A DNA stretch of 64,000 nt, taken from Planotetraspora mira (GTDB lineage Bacteria; Actinomycetota; Actinomycetes; Streptosporangiales; Streptosporangiaceae). Position numbers and translations under genes: made by a program. Location: assembly GCF_016863275.1 (NCBI RefSeq), contig NZ_BOOO01000002.1:248001-312000 (forward strand), written 5' to 3'. Below, piece by piece: positions 1 to 8,186 of the stretch. Positions within the stretch are counted from its first letter, which is position 1. Each line of letters opens with the position of its first letter. The notes below the pieces were generated by a model, which was not told where the DNA came from, searched no databases, and worked only from the letters and a program-made list of their open reading frames with translations.

Positions 1-246
1 GATCATCACCTGGGCCGCGCATCGCGCCAGGTCCGCGACGAGGATGACGCGTCTTGGAGGCAGCCGATCCGCCACCACCCCGCCGATCGGCAACAGCAGC
101 AACATCGGAATCGTCTCGGCGGCGAGCACGATGCCGAGATCGAGCGCCGAGCCGGTGGCCCGGATGACGGCGAGGGTCAGCCCGGTGGGGATGAGTGCGG
201 TGGCCAGTGCGGCGACCGCCCGTCCGGCGAGGAGTCGAGCAATCAT
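1..246 (-). CDS. MFS transporter, N-terminal part (cut by window edge)
   Basis: Reading leftward from ATG at 246 gives 82 residues without a stop, running off the window. The sequence opens with a hydrophobic first helix (MIARLLAGRAVAALATAL) and a second helix (LGIVLAAETIPMLLLLPIGG), followed by the basic loop VADRLPPRRVILVADL. That is the helix 2-3 loop signature (GxxxDRxxRR) of major facilitator superfamily exporters. The product is therefore probably an inner-membrane drug or metabolite exporter. It is transcribed divergently from the MarR-type gene beginning about 70 bp away, a common regulator/exporter pairing. Substrate cannot be told from the fragment. Confidence 0.75.
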   Translation of the reverse strand, partial: MIARLLAGRAVAALATALIPTGLTLAVIRATGSALDLGIVLAAETIPMLLLLPIGGVVADRLPPRRVILVADLARCAAQVMI

Positions 247-312
247 GTTTTCGAAGGTATTTCGTCAGCAAACTATTCGTCAACTAAATATATTTCGCCG
301 TATGATCGGGAG
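247..312. promoter_or_regulatory. divergent promoter region between exporter and MarR gene
   Basis: This short spacer is strikingly A/T-rich for the window and contains two direct TTCGTCA repeats 15 bp apart (261-267 and 276-282) followed by a run of A/T. Both flanking genes must initiate here, so it probably holds overlapping promoters and the MarR-family operator. The exact operator is not resolved. Confidence 0.4.
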
Positions 313-825
313 GTGGACGACTCGGTGGACCGGCACATCGCCCGTTGGCGCGGCAAGGCGCCCTTCGACGAACGCGCGGAGGCGATCGTCACCAGGCTGC
401 AGTTCCTGGTGAAACACCTCTACCGGAGCAAGGACACCGCGCTCGCCGTCGTCGGCCTCCAGGACTTCGAGTTCGAGACGCTGCATCAGCTCGCCTCACG
501 TGGCGAGCACGGCCGAGCCACTCCCTCAGAGCTCGCCGCGGACCTCAAGCTGTCACCGGCCGGCATGACGGGGCGGCTCGACACCCTGGAGAAGGCCGGC
601 CTCGTGCGGCGGGTCCGCAGTGAGGAGGACCGCAGGCGCGTGGACGTCGAACTCACCGAACAGGGGCGTGCGACCTGGCTGAGGGCGATGGACGTGCGAG
701 GAGAGACCGAGACGGACATGGTCGGCGTTCTCACCCCGGCCGAGCAAGATGTGCTGGCCGCACTCCTCAAACGGATGTTGCTGCAGATGGAAGGACCCCA
801 CGCTCCAGCGGCTCCGGCCGAGTGA
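313..825 (+). CDS. MarR-family transcriptional regulator
   Basis: The product is a 170-residue winged-helix DNA-binding protein of normal MarR length. The helix-turn-helix is visible in the middle (ATPSELAADLKLSPAGMTGRL), followed by the beta-wing motif VRRVRSEEDRRRVDVELT, where D/E-D-R-R-R is the family hallmark. A GGGAGG sequence at 308-313 sits too close to the GTG at 313 but is well placed for the in-frame GTG at 325, so the true protein may be four residues shorter. It is divergent from the exporter gene at 246, which it probably represses in response to a small ligand. Ligand unknown. Confidence 0.88.
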   Translation: MDDSVDRHIARWRGKAPFDERAEAIVTRLQFLVKHLYRSKDTALAVVGLQDFEFETLHQLASRGEHGRATPSELAADLKLSPAGMTGRLDTLEKAGLVRRVRSEEDRRRVDVELTEQGRATWLRAMDVRGETETDMVGVLTPAEQDVLAALLKRMLLQMEGPHAPAAPAE

Positions 826-858
826 GCTCGCGCCCCGCCAGGATCGGCGGCCGAAGCC

Positions 859-1006
859 GGTACGACGGCTCAGCTTGTTCGCGGCCGATACGGAGGCTCG
901 GCTGTGCTCGAGCGGTACGACGGCTCAGCTTGTTCGCGGGCGGTACGGCGGCTCAGCTGTTCGCGGCCCGCCGGTACGGAGGCTCAGCGGCCGGTACGGC
1001 TGGCAG
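859..1006. repeat. degenerate ~27-33 bp tandem repeat overlapping the 3' end of holA
   Basis: Six successive units begin with GGTACG or GATACG followed by a G/C-rich stretch containing GGCTCAGC and, in most units, TTCGCGG. Units start near 859, 887, 914, 942, 973 and 993. The first and third are nearly identical over 26 bp. The last two units overlap the stop codon and final codons of holA (984-1006), so the array appears to have expanded from, or into, the end of that gene. No coding function is apparent. Confidence 0.6.
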
Positions 1007-1949
1007 CGATGACCTGGACGGCGCGTTCCAGGGCGTACGCCGGGTCCGTGCCGGCGCCCTTGACCTGCTCGTCGGCCGACGCGACCGCCTGCATGGCGAT
1101 GGAGATGCCCTCCGGCCCCCATCCGCTGAGCTGGCGCTTGACCCTGTCGATCTTCCAGGGGGGCATCCCGACGTGGCCGGCGAGCTGAGCTCCGCGCAGG
1201 TTTCGCGGCGCGCCCCCCACCTTCGCAAGTGAGCGGAGGCCCCCCGCGAGGGCACTGACGATCAGCACCGGCGCCACCCCGGTGGCCACTGCCCAGCGGA
1301 GCTGTTCGAGCGCCTCGCCGAGCCGTCCCTCGACGGCGAGATCGGAGATGGCGAATCCGGTGACCTCGGCCCGGCCACGGTGGTAGCGGGCGACCGCGGC
1401 CTCGTCGATGTTCTTCCCCGAGGTGTCGAACGCCAGCTGGCCGCAGGCGGCGGCCAGCTCGCGGAGGTCACTGCCCACCGCGTCGAGCAACGCCTGGGCC
1501 GCGGCGGGGGCGATCGTCCGGCCGTGCCGCCTGACCTCGGCCTTGATGAAGTCCAGCCGCTCCCCCGGCTTCGTCGGCTTGGCCACGGTGACGACCTCGG
1601 CGCCCGCCTTCTTGACGCCGTCGACGAGGGCCTTGCCCTTGACCCCGCCGGGGTGGGCCAGGATCAGGACGGTGTCGTCCGCCGGGTGAGCGGTGTACTT
1701 CACGATCTCGGCGATGACGTCCTTCTGGAGATCCTGAGCCGAGCGGATCACGACGACAGACCGGTCTTCGAACAGGGACGGCGAGGCGAGCCGGGTCAGC
1801 TCCCCGATCTCGACCTTCCCTCCCACGAGGTCGTGCACCTCCGCCTCCGGGTCGGTCCCGCGCACCGCCGACACGATCGACCCGACGGCGCGGTCCACGA
1901 GGAACTCCTCGTCGCCGACGACAAGGGTCACGGGAGCTGGGTTCGCCAT
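984..1949 (-). CDS. holA: DNA polymerase III subunit delta
   Basis: The 321-residue product has the layout of the clamp-loader delta subunit. It has an N-terminal AAA+-like fold opening with APVTLVVGDEEFLVDRAV, the LILAHPGG strand, and a helical collar domain with the conserved DLRELAAACGQLAF and alpha-helical C-terminus. It opens the sliding clamp as part of the replisome. Start ATG 1949 is chosen because family similarity begins there; an ATG at 1961 is in frame and neither has a clear ribosome-binding site. It lies 55 bp downstream of comEC in the same direction, the usual actinobacterial and Bacillus order comEA-comEC-holA. The last codons are embedded in a short repeat array. Confidence 0.9.
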   Translation of the reverse strand: MANPAPVTLVVGDEEFLVDRAVGSIVSAVRGTDPEAEVHDLVGGKVEIGELTRLASPSLFEDRSVVVIRSAQDLQKDVIAEIVKYTAHPADDTVLILAHPGGVKGKALVDGVKKAGAEVVTVAKPTKPGERLDFIKAEVRRHGRTIAPAAAQALLDAVGSDLRELAAACGQLAFDTSGKNIDEAAVARYHRGRAEVTGFAISDLAVEGRLGEALEQLRWAVATGVAPVLIVSALAGGLRSLAKVGGAPRNLRGAQLAGHVGMPPWKIDRVKRQLSGWGPEGISIAMQAVASADEQVKGAGTDPAYALERAVQVIAASRTGR

Positions 1950-2004
1950 GTCTGGCAGCATGCCACGCCGCGCCGGGTGTGGCACATCCGCCGGCGTATG
2001 GATC

Positions 2005-4449
2005 TCAGCCCTTCCGCGGCACGATCCCGAGCCGGCCCTCCTGGACGGTCACCGCGAGGTCACCGGACAGGTCGGTACGGTAGACCCGCATGCCGAGCCG
2101 GCTGAGCCGGTTCGTCGTCAACGGGGCGGGATGCCCGTAATCGTTGACTGCGCCGACGCTGATCAGCGCGGCACGCGCCCGGGTGGCGGCCAGGAATCCC
2201 GGATCCTGGCGCCCGCTACCGTGATGCGGGACCTTCAGGACGTCGACGGGCGGGATCCCGAGACGCGACAGGACGGCCTGCGACTCGGTCTCGAGATCTC
2301 CGGCGAGCAACGCGGATCCGAGGAGCCTCCCCGCCGGTTCGAACCAGCGCACGAGCAGCACGACGCTGGCGTTGTTCGCGATGGCTCCCTCCCCCGGACC
2401 CTCACGAGCGGCGTCAGAGGACGGGGCGATCACGGTGATCTCCGCGCCGCCGAACCGCCACCGCGTCCCTGGCGGCATCACCCATTCGGGGACTCCCTTC
2501 GTCCGCAGGCGCCAGGAGACGCGGGCGCTCTCCCGCTCGGGGACGCGGCCCGGGCTCACCAGCGCCGCGCCCACCGCTCTGCCTCGCATGGCTCCCTCAA
2601 GACCTCCGACGTGGTCGAGGTGGGGATGCGTGAGCACCATCAACGGCACCTGCCGGACATCGAGGTCACGCAGACACCGGTCGACCGGTCCCGGCTCCGG
2701 GCCCGTGTCGATCACTATGGCCTTGCCAGGCCCCGCCGATACGGCCAGCGCGTCTCCCTGGCCCACATCGCAGGCCACCAGTAACCAGCCCGGAGGCGGC
2801 CACCGCGAGGCCACCGGCCCGGCGACCAGGACGGCGACCAGTGCGCCCGCCAGCAGAGCGAGGGCGATCCGCCTGCGCGCCCGTCCGCGTAGCAGCGCCC
2901 AAGCGGTCACCGCCGCGACCGCCAGGAGAACCAGCCCGCCCGGACCTCCCGGCCAGCCGATCGTCGCCATGGGGACCCCGGCGGCGTGCTCGGCGACGAC
3001 GATGATCCAGCCGACCGCCCAGCCCGCGGGATGGACCAGGATCTGCGCGGCGCCCATGCTCAACGGAGCGACGATCGCCGCGGCGAAGCCGAGCACGGTG
3101 GCCGGTGCGACGGCCGGCCCCGCGAGCAGGTTCGCCGGGATCGCCACCAGGTCGATCCTGCCGGACATCAGCACCAGCACCGGGGTCACGGCCGCCTGGG
3201 CCGCGGCGGGCACCGCGATCGCCTCGGCGGCGAGCACGGGCATCCGCTCCGCCAGACGTTCGCGCCAGGGCGGGGCGAGGACCAGGATGCCGCCGGTAGC
3301 GAAGACGGACAGGGCGAAGCCGTACTGCCTGGCGAGTCCCGGATCGAAGAGGATCAGGCCGAGCACGGTGGCCGAGAGGATGGCCACCCCGTCCTTCGGC
3401 CGGCCGGTGCCGAGTGCGACGGCGGCGATCGTCCCCATGACGAGTGCGCGCAGCACGCTGGGAGACGGTCTCGCGACCACGGCGAAGCCCACCATCGCGG
3501 CGACCGCGACGAGGGCGCGCAACGGCAGTGAGAGCCCTCCGAGCCTCGCGAGGGCGAGGGCGGCTCCCGCGATCAGGGCGAGGTTGGCGCCGGAGACGGC
3601 GGTCAGATGGCTGAGCCCGGCCGTTGTGAGGTCCTGCCTGACCTGGTCGTCCAGGCGTGACACGTCGCCCACCACCAGGCCTGGCAGCAGACCTCGCTGG
3701 TCGGGAGAGAGCACATCGCTGGCCTCCCGCAGGCCGGCGCGCAGCGCGCCGGCCACCGTCTGCGGCGCCGAGGGCCCGGAGAGGGATCGCGGAGGCCCGC
3801 GCACGAGCATGACGGCCGCGGTGAGCTCGCCCGGCTCCGCGGGCCCCAGACGCCCCCGCACTCTGACCCGCTGGCTCGGCAGCAGGGAACTCCATCCATC
3901 CCCCGACCCGAACAACACGACCGGGACGTCCACGGCGAACCGCGCCGTGCCCGCGCTCACGGACACCATCCGAGCCTCGACGACCGCGCTGTCCCGGCGG
4001 GCGACCCCACCGCGATGGGGCCGGACGCGAGGGTCGTCGGTGATCACGACGTCGGCCGTCACCGAGGCACTCCGCGCCGCCAGTCCGGGCACCGGGCCGG
4101 TGCTGACGGTGTGCACCTTGAAGGCCACGACCGCCGCGGTGGCCGACAGGCAGGCGAGGACTCCCACGACCACGTTCCGGAAAGCAGGAGATCTCGCGCC
4201 CAGGGCCCACCGCCATGTCCTCCGTGTTCGCAGGCCGGACGGTCTGGAAGCACGCGGGCAAAGGGCCCAGCACGCCGCCGCCGCGACGGCGGCGGTGACC
4301 GCTACCACCGCTCCGACGACGGCCGGTTGCCCCAGCAGGACGAGCGCCGCCGCCCAGGACGCCAGAGCGGGTGCGACCAGCAGCAGCGAGTGCGCCATCC
4401 CGGGCTTCGGCGTCGGGCCGCCTCCGGGATCGGCCTGCCCGGCGGTCAC
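2005..4449 (-). CDS. comEC: ComEC/Rec2-family DNA-uptake channel protein
   Basis: This 814-residue membrane protein has the three ComEC parts. An N-terminal membrane and OB-like region is followed by the multi-helix Competence domain (HLTAVSGANLALIAGAAL marks its start). The C-terminal metallo-beta-lactamase domain has GQGDAL, a DTGPEPG turn and LTHPHLDHVGG at about residue 600. In competent bacteria ComEC moves single-stranded DNA across the cytoplasmic membrane. The start codon overlaps the comEA stop by 4 nt (ATGA), indicating translational coupling. Many actinomycetes keep these genes without demonstrated natural transformation, so the physiological role here is inferred. All expected metal ligands of the HxHxDH motif are present. 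Confidence 0.92.
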   Translation of the reverse strand: MTAGQADPGGGPTPKPGMAHSLLLVAPALASWAAALVLLGQPAVVGAVVAVTAAVAAAACWALCPRASRPSGLRTRRTWRWALGARSPAFRNVVVGVLACLSATAAVVAFKVHTVSTGPVPGLAARSASVTADVVITDDPRVRPHRGGVARRDSAVVEARMVSVSAGTARFAVDVPVVLFGSGDGWSSLLPSQRVRVRGRLGPAEPGELTAAVMLVRGPPRSLSGPSAPQTVAGALRAGLREASDVLSPDQRGLLPGLVVGDVSRLDDQVRQDLTTAGLSHLTAVSGANLALIAGAALALARLGGLSLPLRALVAVAAMVGFAVVARPSPSVLRALVMGTIAAVALGTGRPKDGVAILSATVLGLILFDPGLARQYGFALSVFATGGILVLAPPWRERLAERMPVLAAEAIAVPAAAQAAVTPVLVLMSGRIDLVAIPANLLAGPAVAPATVLGFAAAIVAPLSMGAAQILVHPAGWAVGWIIVVAEHAAGVPMATIGWPGGPGGLVLLAVAAVTAWALLRGRARRRIALALLAGALVAVLVAGPVASRWPPPGWLLVACDVGQGDALAVSAGPGKAIVIDTGPEPGPVDRCLRDLDVRQVPLMVLTHPHLDHVGGLEGAMRGRAVGAALVSPGRVPERESARVSWRLRTKGVPEWVMPPGTRWRFGGAEITVIAPSSDAAREGPGEGAIANNASVVLLVRWFEPAGRLLGSALLAGDLETESQAVLSRLGIPPVDVLKVPHHGSGRQDPGFLAATRARAALISVGAVNDYGHPAPLTTNRLSRLGMRVYRTDLSGDLAVTVQEGRLGIVPRKG

Positions 4450-5324
4450 AGGGCGACCCTGTCCTTCATCTCCGAGAACCGCTTCTCTCCGACCCCGGAC
4501 ACCTCGCGCAACTGGTCGACGCTCTGGAACCCGCCGTGGGCCTCGCGGAACTCGATGATGCGCGCGGCGAGCACGTCGCCGACCCCCGGTAGGCCGTTGA
4601 GCTGCTCCGCCGTCGCCGAGTTGAGGCTGATGAGGCCGCCCGCCGCCGACCCTGCCGCCGCGCCCGCAACGGAGCCGCCGCCGGGAGTCATCGGTGTGGG
4701 AGAACCCACCACGATCTGCTCGCCGTCCACGAGACGTCGCGCCAGGTTCACGGCACCCGGCTTCGCACCCGGCCGGACCCCGCCGGCGGCTTCGATGGCG
4801 TCGGCGACCCGGGACCCCGTCACCAGCGACAGCACCCCCGGTCGCCGCACCTTGCCGGTCACGTACACGACCACACTCGTCGTCGGCGACGGGGAAGCCA
4901 CGACCGAGGCCACGCTCACAGGTGCGGGAGGGGCCAACGGCTCGGCCACCGGCCGCGACCGCAACGCGAAGATGCCGGCCGCGATCGCCGCGAGCGCGCC
5001 GAGGACGACGAGCGCCCTGAGACCCGGCACGCCAGGATCGAGCAGCGGCACCGTCCCGGACAGGCGCCCGCGTATCCGCGCCCCGAGTGTGTCCACGGTC
5101 GGTGGTTCCTCCTCCGATGGGCCGGGTTCGTCAGCCTCACGCGTCGCGGCAGCCGTACGAGCCTCATGGAGTGAGCCGAACGACGGTGGCGGGCTGAGTG
5201 ACGGTGGCGAGCCTGGCGAGGAGCGTGGCGGAGCAGCCGGCGGCCCGGACCGCGCCGACGCTGTCAGACAGCGCAGACGTGCCTCTGCGGCGACGCGATG
5301 AGCCGCCTGCTGCGTGGTTCGCAC
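4446..5324 (-). CDS. comEA: ComEA-like helix-hairpin-helix DNA-binding protein
   Basis: The 292-residue protein has a long Pro/Ser/Glu-rich N-terminus and a single membrane helix near residues 104-120 (ALVVLGALAAIAAGIFAL). An SLBB domain follows at about 150-208 (VVVYVTGKVRRPGVLSL), and two helix-hairpin-helix motifs end the protein (INSATAEQLNGLPGVGDVLA-like and LREVSGVGEKRFSEMKD). It would sit on the outer face of the membrane and hand double-stranded DNA to ComEC, whose start overlaps its stop. The start is the first ATG of the open frame; the poorly conserved N-terminus makes it uncertain. Confidence 0.88.
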   Translation of the reverse strand: MRTTQQAAHRVAAEARLRCLTASARSGPPAAPPRSSPGSPPSLSPPPSFGSLHEARTAAATREADEPGPSEEEPPTVDTLGARIRGRLSGTVPLLDPGVPGLRALVVLGALAAIAAGIFALRSRPVAEPLAPPAPVSVASVVASPSPTTSVVVYVTGKVRRPGVLSLVTGSRVADAIEAAGGVRPGAKPGAVNLARRLVDGEQIVVGSPTPMTPGGGSVAGAAAGSAAGGLISLNSATAEQLNGLPGVGDVLAARIIEFREAHGGFQSVDQLREVSGVGEKRFSEMKDRVAL

Positions 5325-5427
5325 GCGGGAGACGCTAGGTGCGGGCGGGTGTTCCGCCTCCGCCGGAACGGCGCTCTGTGGATGACCGGATGCCTGTGGA
5401 AACCGCGGCGCCGCCGAGACCTGGCGC

Positions 5428-6273
5428 TCACTGGGCCGTCGGGGAGATCGTCACACCCAGCAATCCCGGGCCGACATGGGCGCCGAGCGCCGGCCCGACC
5501 TCGACGACCATCATGCGGGCGAGTTTCGGCAACCGCGTGCTCAGACTCTCCGCGAGCGCGTCGGCGCGTGCGGACGCCATCAGATGCTGCACCGCCACGT
5601 TCACCGGCCCGTCCGTGGCCGCCCCGACCGCCAGGTCCTCAAGGCGGGCGATCGCGCGCCCCGCCGTACGTACCTTCTCCAGGACGGTGATCGCACCATC
5701 GCCGAGATGCATCAGCGGCTTGATCGCCAGCGCGGAGCCGACGAGGTTGGCGGCGGCGCCGATGCGGCCGCTCCGCCGGAGGTGCTCGAGCGTGTCGACG
5801 TAGAAGAACGTGCGGGTGACGTCGGCGCATCGCCTCGCCGCGGACACGACCTCCGCGAGCGCAGCCCCCCGCTGGGCCGCCTGGGCCGCGGCCAGCACGG
5901 GGAACCCGAGTCCCATCGCGACGGACCGGCTGTCGATCACCTCGACGGGAATCGGTGCGTCCCGCGCGGCGATGAGGGCGGAGTCCACCGTGCCCGACAT
6001 ATCGCCAGAAAGATGGATGGACACGACGCCCGTCGCCCCCCGCGCGGCAGCCTGCTCGTAGGCATCGGCGAACACCTGCGGCGACGGCCGCGACGTGGTG
6101 GCCCTTCCACGTAGAGCGCTCGCCACGGCGGCGGCGTCGATCGGGGTCCGGTCCTCAAGGATCTGATCGTCGTAGGCGACCTGCAGCGGGACGACGGCGA
6201 CGCCCCACCTGACCGCCTCAGCCTCACCCAGATACGCGGTGGAATCCGTGACGACAGCGATCATCGAGGACAT
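5428..6273 (-). CDS. DegV family fatty-acid-binding protein
   Basis: The 281-residue product begins with the DegV hallmark IAVVTDSTAYL and has the second motif SIHLSGDMSGTVDSA. It continues with VIDSRSVAMGLGFPV and a C-terminal EVGPALGAHVGPGLLGV. Members bind long-chain fatty acids and, as FakB in Firmicutes, present them to a fatty-acid kinase; in actinomycetes the role is less established. The ATG at 6273 is preferred over upstream in-frame codons because those would run into the 53-bp repeat array. The gene is flanked upstream by that array and transcribed toward comEA. Confidence 0.9.
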   Translation of the reverse strand: MSSMIAVVTDSTAYLGEAEAVRWGVAVVPLQVAYDDQILEDRTPIDAAAVASALRGRATTSRPSPQVFADAYEQAAARGATGVVSIHLSGDMSGTVDSALIAARDAPIPVEVIDSRSVAMGLGFPVLAAAQAAQRGAALAEVVSAARRCADVTRTFFYVDTLEHLRRSGRIGAAANLVGSALAIKPLMHLGDGAITVLEKVRTAGRAIARLEDLAVGAATDGPVNVAVQHLMASARADALAESLSTRLPKLARMMVVEVGPALGAHVGPGLLGVTISPTAQ

Positions 6274-6308
6274 ATCGAGAGAGTAACCCCTCCCGATCCG
6301 CTGGGCAC

Positions 6309-6480
6309 GTGCATGATCACGGAATGTGTCTTCGCAGGTGAGAGCACACATAAGCGAAAGTGCGCATGATCACGAAGCGCATCGCCGCAGGTCATGCGCG
6401 CTGCCGGCGAATCCATGCATGATCACGCCCAAGGGAGGGGCAGGTCGGCGGGGGTTCGGCCGAACCTGTGCATGATCACG
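6309..6480. repeat. 53-bp-periodic repeat array, locus 1 (four cores)
   Basis: Four copies of the 10-bp core CATGATCACG start at 6312, 6365, 6418 and 6471, exactly 53 bp apart. The 10 bp before each core tends to CGAAnnTGTG, giving a ~20-bp conserved block, and a weaker GCAGGTC lies mid-unit; the rest of each unit varies. The array lies between the stop of hutI (6508) and the start of degV (6273), both leftward genes. Because 53 is not a multiple of three, it is not coding. The same family recurs at 25.07-25.5 kb. The even period, about five helical turns, suggests a phased protein-binding array. Function unknown. Confidence 0.85.
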
Positions 6481-6507
6481 CGCAAGGGATGCGGGGGTGA
6501 GCTGAGG

Positions 6508-7716
6508 TTACTGGACGGGGGTGCCGCCACGCCAGACCCGGCGGGGCTTGAGGCCGTACGACCAGGCGAACGCGCCCTCGTGGTCGGCGTCCCACTGCAC
6601 GATGTCCGCCAGGCGACCCGGCGCGAGGATGCCGCGGTCGGGGGCGCCCAACACCTGGGCTCCGCCCAGCGTCGCCGCGCGAAGCGCGTCCCCCACGCTC
6701 ATCCCGAACGCCGACACGGCCAGGCTGATCACCAGGGCCATCGAGGTGATGCCGCAGTGACCCGGGTTGTGGTCGCTGCCGAGCGCGATCGGGACGCCCT
6801 GGGCGATCATGCGGCGCACCGGGGGAAGGCTGCCACCCTGCAGGGCGGTGGCAGGGCAGACGACGGCCGGCACGCCGTACCTGCCCATCAGCGCGATGTC
6901 CTCGTCAGAGGTGTGGTGGAGCAGGTCGGCGGACGAGCATCCCATCTCGGCGGCCAACTGGACCGCGCCGCGGCGGTTGTAGGCGCCCGCGTGCACGCGG
7001 GGAAGGAGGCCGACGTTGCGGCCGGAGGCGAGCACCCAGCGGGCCTCGTCGACGCTGAAGTGGCCGTCGTCGCAGTAGACGTCCACGCTGTCGGCCCCCG
7101 CGGCGGCGGCGTCCGCGCACCAGGTGGCGACGGCCTCGACGTAGTCACGCTGGCGGCCGAAGTACTCCGGCGGGACCACGTGAGCGGCCAGGAACGTGAC
7201 GTGCACCCGCGGCATCATCGGCTCTTTCTCGAGCTCGCGCAGCAGGCGGACGTCCGCCAGTTCTCCGTCGCGGGTCAGGTGGTAGCCCGTCTTGGCCTCG
7301 ACGGTCGTCGTTCCGGCCAGCAGCCACTCGCGCAGCCTCTCGCGGACGCCGTTGCACAACGTCCACGGGTCGGTGCCGCGGGTCACCGTGACGGTCGAGC
7401 CGATGCCGCCGCCCGCCGCGTTGATCGCGGAGGCCGTGGAGCCGCCCGACCGCATCGCCATCTCGGCGTAGCGGTTCCCGGCGTAGACGGGGTGGGTGTG
7501 GGCGTCGATGAGACCGGGCGTGACGAGGGCGCCGCCGAGGTTCTCCACATGGTCGACGTCGACGATGTCGTTGACGACCCCGGGAACACTCTGGGGCAGG
7601 TCAGCCGCCCGTCCGACCCAGGCGATGCGGTCGTTGTGGACCAGGATGGCCGCGTTGCTGCATACGTCGTGACCGGTCCAGAGCCGGCCGATGTTGGTGA
7701 GCAGCCGAACGGTCAT
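6508..7716 (-). CDS. hutI: imidazolonepropionase
   Basis: The 402-residue amidohydrolase hydrolyses 4-imidazolone-5-propionate to N-formimino-L-glutamate, the third step of histidine degradation. Metal-binding HTH is at residues 73-75 in DAHTHPVYAGNRY, with further ligands in PRVHAGAY and the GSDHNPG loop. Substrate-binding residues typical of HutI are seen in TVEAKTGYHL. Length matches the family. It is the only hut gene in the window, so the rest of the pathway must lie elsewhere. The ATG overlaps the stop of a 30-codon leader frame (7713-7805) in an ATGA arrangement, suggesting that HutI translation is coupled to that leader. Confidence 0.93.
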   Translation of the reverse strand: MTVRLLTNIGRLWTGHDVCSNAAILVHNDRIAWVGRAADLPQSVPGVVNDIVDVDHVENLGGALVTPGLIDAHTHPVYAGNRYAEMAMRSGGSTASAINAAGGGIGSTVTVTRGTDPWTLCNGVRERLREWLLAGTTTVEAKTGYHLTRDGELADVRLLRELEKEPMMPRVHVTFLAAHVVPPEYFGRQRDYVEAVATWCADAAAAGADSVDVYCDDGHFSVDEARWVLASGRNVGLLPRVHAGAYNRRGAVQLAAEMGCSSADLLHHTSDEDIALMGRYGVPAVVCPATALQGGSLPPVRRMIAQGVPIALGSDHNPGHCGITSMALVISLAVSAFGMSVGDALRAATLGGAQVLGAPDRGILAPGRLADIVQWDADHEGAFAWSYGLKPRRVWRGGTPVQ

Positions 7717-7805
7717 CCGACCACCTGCCCGTCATCCCGGAACACGACAAAGTCCCAGTTCATGGGCGCCGCGCCCACTGGGTCCGCTCCGTGTCCGGAC
7801 GTCAT
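7713..7805 (-). CDS. 30-residue leader peptide coupled to hutI
   Basis: A short frame runs from ATG 7805 to TGA 7713-7715 and encodes a 30-residue peptide ending in MNWDFVVFRDDGQVVG. It has its own GCAGGAG ribosome-binding site about 8-9 nt upstream of the ATG, and its stop overlaps the hutI start in ATGA. Such an arrangement is typical of translationally coupled leader peptides. There is no His-rich run that would indicate classical histidine attenuation. The peptide is not recognised; a second in-frame ATG at 7763 would give 16 residues. It may be a real small protein or only a device for ribosome delivery to hutI. Confidence 0.45.
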   Translation of the reverse strand: MTSGHGADPVGAAPMNWDFVVFRDDGQVVG

Positions 7806-7822
7806 TGGGGGGTCTCCTGCCT

Positions 7823-7848
7823 CATCGCGCACCGGTTGTTGTGCGATG
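7823..7848. promoter_or_regulatory. inverted repeat upstream of the hutI leader
   Basis: CATCGCGCA at 7823-7831 and TGTGCGATG at 7840-7848 form 9-bp arms matching at eight positions, separated by 8 bp. The repeat lies just upstream of the leader ribosome-binding site, where an operator or a structured 5' leader would be expected. The cognate factor is not identifiable. Confidence 0.4.
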
Positions 7849-8186
7849 ACCCTATCGCCAGGATCTTGAACCCGGGCGATTTCAGTTCAGTTACGTTATT
7901 TCACAGGTCGACTGGATGTACAGGGCTATTGAGAAAGAACGCCAATACGCCACAGCCGTATTGATACGTCACATCTGTCCCCGACTTCGCACCGGCAGCC
8001 GTTCCCCGCAGCTTGAACCCGATGCCCTCGCACTCGCCAACGCGTAACAGCACGTTCTAGTGTCATTTTGTTACCCGCGCCATAAGGTCTCGTTAGGCTG
8101 GCGTTATCGTACCAAGGTCACCCCCGGAGGGCCACTAACCAATCGTGACCCTCACAGGGGCGTGTCGGGAGGACGGAAAGCGTCCC
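7849..8186. other. intergenic region, no gene recognised
   Basis: About 340 bp between hutI/leader and hflX holds no convincing frame on either strand. It is A/T-richer than its surroundings near 7880-7980 and probably contains the promoter for the leftward hutI leader. A small hairpin (GGACG 8171-8175 with CGTCC 8181-8185) lies at the 3' end of hflX and may help terminate it. Confidence 0.4.

Noticed and set aside
2372-4558. 728-codon rightward open frame
   Set aside because: Shadow of comEC/comEA; proline/serine/arginine-rich with no recognisable motif.
5388-5412. two TGTGGA(A/T) sequences resembling DnaA boxes
   Set aside because: Only two loose matches, no cluster and no dnaA/dnaN nearby; an origin is not supported.
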